This document shows, piece by piece, positions 1 to 5,966 of a stretch of 5,966 bases of DNA (the stretch's first letter is position 1; each line of letters begins with the position of its first letter). The position numbers and the translations under genes were made by a program. Origin of the DNA: Bacillota bacterium (GTDB taxonomy: Bacteria > Bacillota > UBA4882 > UBA8346); NCBI GenBank assembly GCA_028282485.1, contig JANQHU010000359.1, forward strand, positions 1 to 5,966. Direction: 5' to 3'. The notes below the pieces were generated by a model. It ran no database searches. It was not told the DNA's origin and saw nothing but the letters and a program-made list of their open reading frames with translations.

Positions 1-3000
1 TCCCGCTGGAAACTTCTTTTGCCAGTAGGTTGCGGCAAGCCGGCCCGGTCAATTTTACCATTTTTAGTTAAGGGAAGCTCCTCCAGATGGACAAAATAGG
101 CCGGCAGCATATACTCGGGCAAAGTTTGGCTTAGATGGTGCCGCAAAAGGTGGGCCGAATAGCTTTCGGGAGCTACGTAATAAGCAATTAAGTAATTTCC
201 AATATTAGCAGATTCCGCCTCCTGATTGACAATCACTACTGTTTTAGTAACTCCGGTCCATTCCAGTAAGCGGTTCTCAATCTCCCCTAATTCAATGCGA
301 TGTCCCCGAATCTTGACTTGGTGGTCAATTCGTCCTAAGTACTCCATTTCACCATTTGGTAACCGCTTCACCAGATCCCCAGAACGGTAAAGCCGCCCCT
401 CAGCCTGGTGGTAAGGATTGGGTATAAACTTCGCTGCGGTTAACTCCGAACGCTGCAGATAGCCCCGGCCAACACCCGCTCCACCTACATAAAGTTCCCC
501 CGGAACCCCCACAGGGACTAATTTTTGATTTTGATCCAGAAGATAAGTAGTTAAGGGAGGTAAGGCCCGGCCTATATTACTAATATTTTTACTAATTTCC
601 AGGGGGGTAATCTCTTTATAAGTTACATGAACCGTTGTCTCGGTAATCCCGTACATGTTGATCAATTTGGTCCCAGGATACTTCGCCGCCCATTCTTTTA
701 GGATCAAAGGTTTTAAGGCTTCCCCACCAAAAATCACATAACGCAGTTGCAACTCTTTGGTAGCAGTCTCCATCTCGGCTTTTAATAAATTAGCAAAAGC
801 CGTGGGAGTTTGGTTTAAGACGGTTACCCGGTTTTTTTTGAGAAAGGCTAGATACTGCTGGGGATCTCGGGCGATCTCTTTTTCCACCACCAGCAGCTGC
901 CCGCCATACAACAAGGCGCCGTACATCTCCCACACCGAAAAATCAAAACAATAGGAATGAAACATGGTCCAAATATCTTCCTTGGAGAAAGCAAAAGGTA
1001 GTCTGTCATTAAAGAGAAGCTGCACCACATTGCGATGCTCAATCATCGCCCCTTTGGGTTTGCCGGTAGTCCCGGAGGTATAAATAACATAAGCCAGATG
1101 GTTTGCTTCATTAAGATTAGCCAAATTCGCTTCAGTTGGCGAAGCAGTGTTACGGCAGTCAAAAGTAAAAACCTCGGCTGCCCATTGACGCTGGGGCAGT
1201 CTCTCTAAAGAACGGGTCTCCGTGACTAAAATCTTGGCCTGACTATCGGCTAACATATAGCTAATTCTTTCCTCCGGATACTCCGGATCGATAGGCAAGT
1301 ATGCTCCCCCCGCCTTTAAGATCCCGAAAATACCAATCACCAGCTCCACGGAACGTTCCACCAGCAGGGCCACAATACTCTGGGCCGTCACTCCGCGTTG
1401 CCGCAACTGCCAGGCTAACTGATTGGCCCGCTGATTTAACTCCTGGTAAGTAAGCTGCTCCTGACCACAGCTTACCGCCAGCTGATCCGGATGTTGAGCC
1501 ACGATTGCTTCAAAAATCTGGTGCAGGGTCTGCCCGCGGGGATAAGAAGCCGGGGTAGGGTTGAATTCCCGGAGTAGTTGCTCTTTTTCTGCCAAAGAGA
1601 GCATTTCCAGCTGGCTGAGCTTTACTTCAAAATTCTCAGCGAGTTCCGTTAAAATATTCTGATAATGGCTAGCGATCCGGCTAATGGTCGCTTCTTCAAA
1701 GAGATTACTGCCATACTCTACTGTTAATAATAACCCCGTCGCTCCTTCTTCTAAATTAAAAGCCAGATCTACTTTAGCATTCATATTAAAAATCGGGTAA
1801 GGCGTTAGCTGCACCTCTGCCAATTCCAACTTGGGGATCTCCATATTTTGAAAAATTAGCATGGTATCAAAGAGAGGATTACGGCTTAAATCTCTTGGTA
1901 GCGCTAAAGCCTCTACCAACTCTTCAAACTGGTATTCTTGATGGTCATAAGCTCTTAAAACCCGGGTTTTCAGCTCACCTAAGAAAGTGGCAAAAGACTT
2001 TTTGGCTTCAGGATAACTTCGCAAAGCCAGAGTATTCACAAAAGCCCCGGGGATACCTGCTAAATCCGCATGCGTGCGCCCGGCTACGGGAAAACCGACG
2101 ATAATATCCTCCTGGCCTGTATACCGATAGAGCAGCGTATAATAAGCCGCTAACAAAATCATATACAGAGTAGCCCCTTGTTTTTGGCCCTTCGCCAACA
2201 ACTGTTTAACTATCTCTTGCTTAATGGTCACTCGATAACTACTACCGGCAAAACTCCGGACGGGAGGCCGCTGATAATCAAGGGGTAGATTTAGTACCGG
2301 GATTTCTCCCGGAAACTCTTTTAGCCAAAAATCCTTTTGTTGTTGAAGCCTTTCTCCCGTAAGAGATTTTTGTTGCCATACCGCATAGTCTTTATATTGC
2401 AACCGCAGAGGTTTTAAGACTTTTCCGGCATAAAGATCAAGAAACTCTTTAATGATGATCCCAATGGAGACCCCATCCGTAATAATATGGTGCAAATCTA
2501 AGACTAAAATATATTCTTCCGGGCCGATTTCCATTAAAGTAAGGCGCAGTAACGGTGCTTGGCTCAGATCAAATGCTTTAATTGCGGCGCTAATCTCCTG
2601 CTTTAAAGCTGCCGGGGTAGTTTGCAGATAATTCAGGTTAAAGAGAACTTCAGGGGTAATTGCTTGGATTACTTCCCCCTGCTCCAGGCGAAAACTCGTT
2701 CGAAAGATGTCGTGCCGCTTAATTAATTGTTGCCAAACCGCTTCTAACTTTTTAATATCTAATTTACCAGTGATCTTGACAATCCCAGGAACATTGTAAG
2801 CCGTCTCTACTCCCACTAATTGGTTCAAGAGATAAAAACGCTTCTGGGCCGCAGATACCGGATAAAAGATAGCCTCAGCCACTGGTTGGAGGTCAGCATA
2901 GAGCCGGGCCGGAGCAGCATCAATTAAAGTCGCTAGTTCTCCGATTGTTGGTTTGGCAAAGATCTGGGCCACCGAGACGGCCACCCCAAACTCTTTGTGA

Positions 3001-5966
3001 ATCTTCGTCGCCAGGGTAGTTGCTTTTAAAGAATGGCCCCCCAGGTCAAAGAAATTCTGCCTTAAACCTACCCGGGGTAGCTGCAAGATTTCCTGCCAGA
3101 GAAAAGCTAAGCGTTTTTCGGTAGGACTATCTGGCGCCAAATCCGCTGTCTCTTCCTCCAGGAAGCTTACTTCTCCTGGTTCCGGTAATCTCCGGCGGTC
3201 GATTTTCCCATTGGCGGTGATCGGCCACTGGGAAATTTCTTGAAAACAAACGGGAATCATCTGTGCTGGCAAGGAGCTCTTTAAAAAATGCTTCAGTTCA
3301 TGGCTAGAGACCGGTGTTTGACTAGCATAATACGCCGCGAGATACTGCTGGCCATCAGCCTGATTGCGGGGAATCACCGCTACCTCTTGAAGCGCAGGAT
3401 GGGCCAACAGACGGGATTCAATCTCTTCTGGCTCAATCCGATAACCACGAATCTTAACTTGGTGATCTATTCTTCCTAAGATCTCAATAACTCCTTCCGG
3501 CAACCAGCGAGCCAGATCCCCGGTGCGATACAAGCCGGTGTCGGGGATAAAAGGATTTGCACCGAATTTAGCCAGGGTAAGTTCCGGCCGTTTTAGATAA
3601 CCGGTCGCTAATCCTTTCCCACTAATACAGAGTTCGCCGACTACTCCAATTGGTTGCAACCGCTGCTGCCGGGGTTCGATGATATATACCTGATTATTGG
3701 CAATGGGCCGACCGATAATCCCGTTAGTCTCTGGTTGCAAATCCCGTAATATGGTGGTCACCACACTATTCTCCGTCGGGCCATATTCATTAATTAATTC
3801 AATCTGAGGGTACTGCTTCCGGCTCCAGGCAATTAAGTTAGGAGAGGCCTTTTCGCCTCCTAAGGTAACCATTTTTACCCTACTAAGATCAGTAGCTGCG
3901 AAAGACTCTAAAAGGGAATGATAGCGGGAGGGGGTAATTGCCAAATAAGTTACCTGGTGTTGCCCCAAAGCTGCTTTGATCTGATTCGGTTCCAAGCTAG
4001 CAGCCGAGCTCAGCAAAACCAGCCTTCCTCCCGTGAGCAAGGGTAAAAAGAAGATGGGGATAAAAGCATCAAAAGAGAATTTAAAGAGTTGTAAAACCGT
4101 ATCCTCTTCTCCCAGGCCATATTCGCGGCACTTCCAGGCCATGGTGTTAAAAATATTCTCATGGCGAATCAGGACTCCTTTGGGTTCCCCAGTCGTGCCC
4201 GAAGTATAAATCAAGTAAGCCGGAGTAGTTGGCGTTATAGTCTCCTCTAGCCTACCCTCCTCTGTGGCGGCGGCTGCTCCCATATGCAAATCGATTTCGC
4301 AGTAGTTCATTCCCTTTAAATCCTGCACCAAATGGTAATAATCGCTTTTGGTGACTATAAATTCAGCTTGGCTATCCGTTAATAAAAATTTAATTCGTTC
4401 GCGGGGATCAGCGGGGTCAATCGGCAGATAAGCCCCCCCGGCCATAAGAATCCCCAAAATTCCAATTGCCATTTCTAAAGAGGGTTCTAACATTAAGGCC
4501 ACAATCGACCCATCTCTGGTAAGGCCAACACCCTTTTGCCGCAGCTGCCTAGCTAAGCGATTTGCTTGGCGCTCCAGTTCAACATAAGTTAAAGTAGTAT
4601 CAGCAAAAATTACCGCAGTAGCCTCTGGCGTTTTAGCTACCTGCTCTGCAAACAGCTGGACAATATTTTTTTCCCGGGGAAAATCGGTGGCCGTCTGATT
4701 AAAATCATGAAGTAATTCTTTTTGTTCAGGATCAGTTAAGATTTCTAGATCTGTTATCAAAAGGTTAGGATTTTGTAGGAGCTGCGAAAGCGCAGTTTCC
4801 AAATGTCCGGCAATTCTGGTTACCAACTCTTCTCTAAAAATATCGGCATTATAACTAAATTTTATTTCCATCTGCTCACCAGGAATTAAAATCAGATTAA
4901 AGTTATAATTCGTCTGCTCAATTAATTGCAGCTGGGAAACAGTAAACCCCAGTTCTTCTTGGTTAATACTTTGAAACGCCCCGGTTAAAGGATAATTTTC
5001 ATAAACGAGGATATGCTCAAACAGCTTTTGGTGCAACTCTGACTGAGCCAAAATCTCCGCCAGGGGCGAATGATGAAATTTTTCTGCTTTTCCAGTCTGG
5101 AAATGAACTTCTTTGATTAATTCGGCAATTGTTTGCTGGGGCCTGGTCTGAATGCGAATCGGAACCGTATTAATAAACAAGCCCACCATCTCTTCTACTT
5201 TTTCCAACTCAAAAGGCCTGCCGGAGACCACACTTCCAAAAACCACATTATCAGTATTATTATATCTTTGTAATAATAAAGCCCAAATAGATTGAAAAAC
5301 TATATTAAGAGTGGTCCCTGCTTTTTGGGCAAAGGCTTGCAATCCTTTGGTAACAGCTTCACTTAAGCAAAAACTTTTTTCCCGCAACTGATAATCAGGC
5401 ACCTGAGCCTCTTTATCCTCCCCTGGAAGAAGGGTTTTTTGATAATATCCTGCTAATTCTTTCTGCCAAAAAGCCAGTGCTTGGGCTTTATCTTGTTTAC
5501 CCAACCACTTCAGGTAATGACCATAGGGAACCGCCGGAGGTAGTATGGGCGCCTGCCCGGTTTGCAAAGCTTTATAAATCCCTAAAAACTCTTTTGCTAC
5601 TATTCCTAAACTCCAGCCATCCATAATAATATGGTGAAAACTCCAAAGTAACTGGAAATCCATCGTACTTGTTTGCAATAAGGCCAACCGTAAAGGGATT
5701 TCTTGATCTAATTGAAACTTGCGAGCTGTATCAGCTGCTAAATAATCTTGTAAGGCTTTCTCTTGTTCTGCTTCATTTAAATGGGAGAGATCTTCATAAT
5801 GAATCGTCACCTCTGCCTTTTTTAAGACAACTTGGGCCGGCTTTTCTAATTTTTGATAAATAAAAACCGTGCGTAAAATATCATGCCGCGCGATTAATTC
5901 ATTGAAAGCTTGGGTAGCTAATTTTAAATCAAAATTACCCTCAATTCGCATCACTACTTGCTCAAA
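1..5966 (-). CDS. Non-ribosomal peptide synthetase, internal fragment (C-A-PCP-C-A), partial at both ends
   Basis: This is a multimodular NRPS, a cytoplasmic assembly-line enzyme that activates amino acids as adenylates, tethers them to carrier domains and condenses them into a peptide. The minus-strand frame with codons starting at 5966 is open to position 3 (1,988 codons). It has no start or stop codon, so the gene extends past both window edges. Domain order by visible residue: C1 1-410, A1 433-928, PCP1 949-1016, C2 1033-1455, A2 1478 to about 1977. Both condensation HHxxxDG motifs, both YTSGTTG and NGKIDR adenylation motifs and the carrier LGGHSL motif are intact, so nothing suggests a pseudogene. 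No epimerase, methyltransferase or thioesterase is visible. The complete protein must exceed 2,000 residues, and a carrier domain should follow below position 1. Assignment to the NRPS family is certain. The peptide product, gene name and number of further modules cannot be read from the window. Confidence 0.98.
36..1535 (-). other. Adenylation domain A2, predicted threonine-activating
   Basis: This domain activates an amino acid with ATP for a carrier domain lying just beyond position 1. Motifs in order: LTYQELNQRAN; LKAGGAYLPIDP; YTSGTTGKPKG from residue 1629 (1082-1050); FDFSVWEMYGALL; NQTPTAF; IFGGEAL; NMYGITETTVHV; LYRSGDL; GRIDHQVKIRGHRIELGEIE; LPEYMLP; and NGKIDR with the catalytic lysine at residue 1971 (codon 54-56). 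Aligned to GrsA, the pocket residues are D1675, F1676, W1679, N1718, I1745, G1747, M1771, V1779, H1780 and K1971. This is D-F-W-N-I-G-M-V-H-K, identical to the standard threonine code. MYGITETTVHVT is also the usual form in threonine domains, which supports the call. The domain is essentially complete: only the linker after GKIDR runs off the window. Allo-threonine or a related beta-hydroxy residue cannot be excluded from the code alone. Confidence 0.95.
1602..2870 (-). other. Condensation domain C2 (LCL-type)
   Basis: This domain joins the peptide carried on PCP1 to the residue activated by A2, predicted threonine. It is complete at about 423 residues. The first motif PVSAAQKRFYLLNQL begins near residue 1036, followed by RHDIFRTSF, and the active site HHIITDGVS starts at residue 1159 (2492 downward) with the catalytic second histidine at codon 2487-2489. 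Later come YKDYAVW, VGFPVAGR, PGAFVNTLALR, YQFEELVEAL and NPLFDTMLIFQN, all expected of an elongation C domain. The SAAQKR and TDGVS signatures are those I associate with LCL domains of Bacillus-type synthetases. DCL domains normally follow an epimerase, and none precedes this one. It differs clearly from C1 (TDGVS against MDGWS, FVNTLALR against FINTVPIR), so the two modules are not a recent tandem copy. Confidence 0.96.
2919..3122 (-). other. Peptidyl carrier protein domain PCP1 (thiolation domain)
   Basis: This small four-helix carrier holds the A1-activated residue, and then the growing peptide, as a thioester on a phosphopantetheine arm. It spans about residues 949-1016, from TEKRLAFLWQEIL to GELATLID, the usual size for the domain. 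The attachment motif NFFDLGGHSLKAT is complete, with the modified serine at residue 979 (codon 3030-3032). Histidine rather than aspartate before this serine (GGHS, not GGDS) is the form usually seen when a condensation domain, not an epimerase, follows. That fits the C2 domain starting about 17 residues later. A linker of about 20 residues rich in Glu, Asp and Pro separates it from A1. A separate phosphopantetheinyl transferase must activate it, and none is encoded in this window. Confidence 0.97.
3183..4670 (-). other. Adenylation domain A1, substrate uncertain (pocket D-A-P-A-T-G-E-V-V-K)
   Basis: This domain activates one amino acid with ATP and loads it on PCP1. Motifs in order: GGAYLPIDP; YTSGTTGEPKG from residue 587 (4208-4176); NEYGPTENS near 726-734; LYRTGDL; GRIDHQVKIRGYRIEPEEIE; and NGKIDR with the catalytic lysine at residue 921 (codon 3204-3206). 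Hand alignment to GrsA gives pocket residues D633, A634, P637, A676, T701, G703, E727, V735, V736 and K921. I do not know this code. Seven of ten positions agree with a leucine code I remember, DGAYTGEVVK, and the EYGPTENSV and VTLGGEK context recalls fengycin-type tyrosine domains (DGTITAEVAK). A hydrophobic or aromatic substrate is therefore a weak guess. Small departures from usual cores are M for K in the LKAGGAY motif, Q for Y in LPxYMIP, and PE for LG in the RIELGEIE motif. The fold and catalytic residues look intact. Family assignment is firm; specificity is not. Confidence 0.95.
4737..5966 (-). other. Condensation domain C1 (elongation type), N-terminus outside window
   Basis: This domain forms the peptide bond between the upstream donor chain and the aminoacyl group held on PCP1. 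The visible part begins just before the RHDILRT motif (about residue 28), so the first few dozen residues, including the usual S-x-A-Q-x-R motif, lie beyond 5966. The active-site motif HHIIMDGWS starts at residue 111 (5636 downward), with the catalytic second histidine at codon 5631-5633. Further along are FGSVVSGRP and MVGLFINTVPIRI, typical of the later C-domain motifs. The MDGWS and FINTVP signatures match what I know of LCL domains in gramicidin- and tyrocidine-type synthetases, which join two L-residues. I see no feature of heterocyclisation (DxxxxD) or epimerisation domains. An internal LCL domain implies that at least one module lies upstream, on this protein or on a partner. The LCL subtype is inferred by eye and needs a phylogeny. 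Confidence 0.93.

Noticed and set aside
757..954. Plus-strand open stretch of 65 codons
   Set aside because: It is antisense to the A2 pocket region, its translation has no recognisable domain, and the minus-strand frame fully explains the DNA.
848..1042. Minus-strand open stretch of 64 codons
   Set aside because: It starts at 1042, in a different frame from the NRPS, and overlaps conserved A2 motifs. It is a shadow frame.
1895..2104. Plus-strand open stretch of 69 codons
   Set aside because: It lies antisense to conserved C2 motifs (VGFPVAGR, PGAFVNTLALR) and shows no independent coding evidence.
3288..3479. Plus-strand open stretch of 63 codons
   Set aside because: It is antisense to the C-terminal part of A1, with no recognisable product.
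5669..5863. Plus-strand open stretch of 64 codons
   Set aside because: It is antisense to the N-terminal half of C1, with no recognisable product.
4737..5966. C1 as an epimerisation or heterocyclisation domain
   Set aside because: It has the HHxxxDG condensation motif with MDGWS and FINTVPIR, and is followed by an A domain as in a normal elongation module. No DxxxxD cyclisation motif is seen.
1..5966. Possible frameshift or pseudogenisation, given that no long ORF with a start and stop falls inside the window
   Set aside because: Line-by-line translation of the minus frame gives continuous NRPS homology from 5966 to 3. The missing start and stop reflect the window edges.

Overview
The whole window lies inside one very large gene on the minus strand: a non-ribosomal peptide synthetase (NRPS). 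Its reading frame runs from position 5966 down to position 3 without a stop. That is 1,988 codons, with neither the start nor the stop codon inside the window. I translated the frame line by line and saw no frameshift or interruption. Both ends are cut by the window edge, not by decay. There is no intergenic space, RNA gene, promoter, terminator, mobile element or CRISPR array. Short plus-strand and off-frame open stretches are shadows of this gene.

In coding order (high to low coordinates) the layout is: condensation domain C1 (5966 to about 4737, missing its first few dozen residues); adenylation domain A1 (about 4670 to 3183); peptidyl carrier protein PCP1 (about 3122 to 2919, phosphopantetheine serine codon 3030-3032); condensation domain C2 (about 2870 to 1602); and adenylation domain A2 (about 1535 to 36). 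The window ends a few residues into the linker that should lead to the next carrier domain. This gives one complete elongation module (C1-A1-PCP1, apart from the C1 N-terminus) and most of a second (C2-A2, carrier outside). No epimerisation, methylation, cyclisation, reductase or thioesterase domain is visible.

All key catalytic motifs are intact, so the line looks functional. The A2 binding-pocket residues read D-F-W-N-I-G-M-V-H-K, the standard threonine code. The A1 pocket reads D-A-P-A-T-G-E-V-V-K, which I do not recognise. It resembles the minority Leu/Tyr-type codes carrying T-G/A-E-V, and has a proline at the position corresponding to GrsA 239. The simplest model is that module 1 adds an uncertain, probably hydrophobic or aromatic residue, and C2 then joins the growing chain to threonine. 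Because C1 is an ordinary elongation-type domain, at least one upstream loading or elongation module probably exists.

The organism is probably a member of the Bacillota (Firmicutes). The domains resemble the Bacillus/Brevibacillus (gramicidin/tyrocidine/fengycin) style of NRPS, and codons mix AT-rich choices (TTA, AAA, ATT) with GGG and CGG. Hand counts on sampled 60-base lines give about 37-39% GC in the C domains and 47-52% in the A domains. Genus and product cannot be assigned from this fragment.
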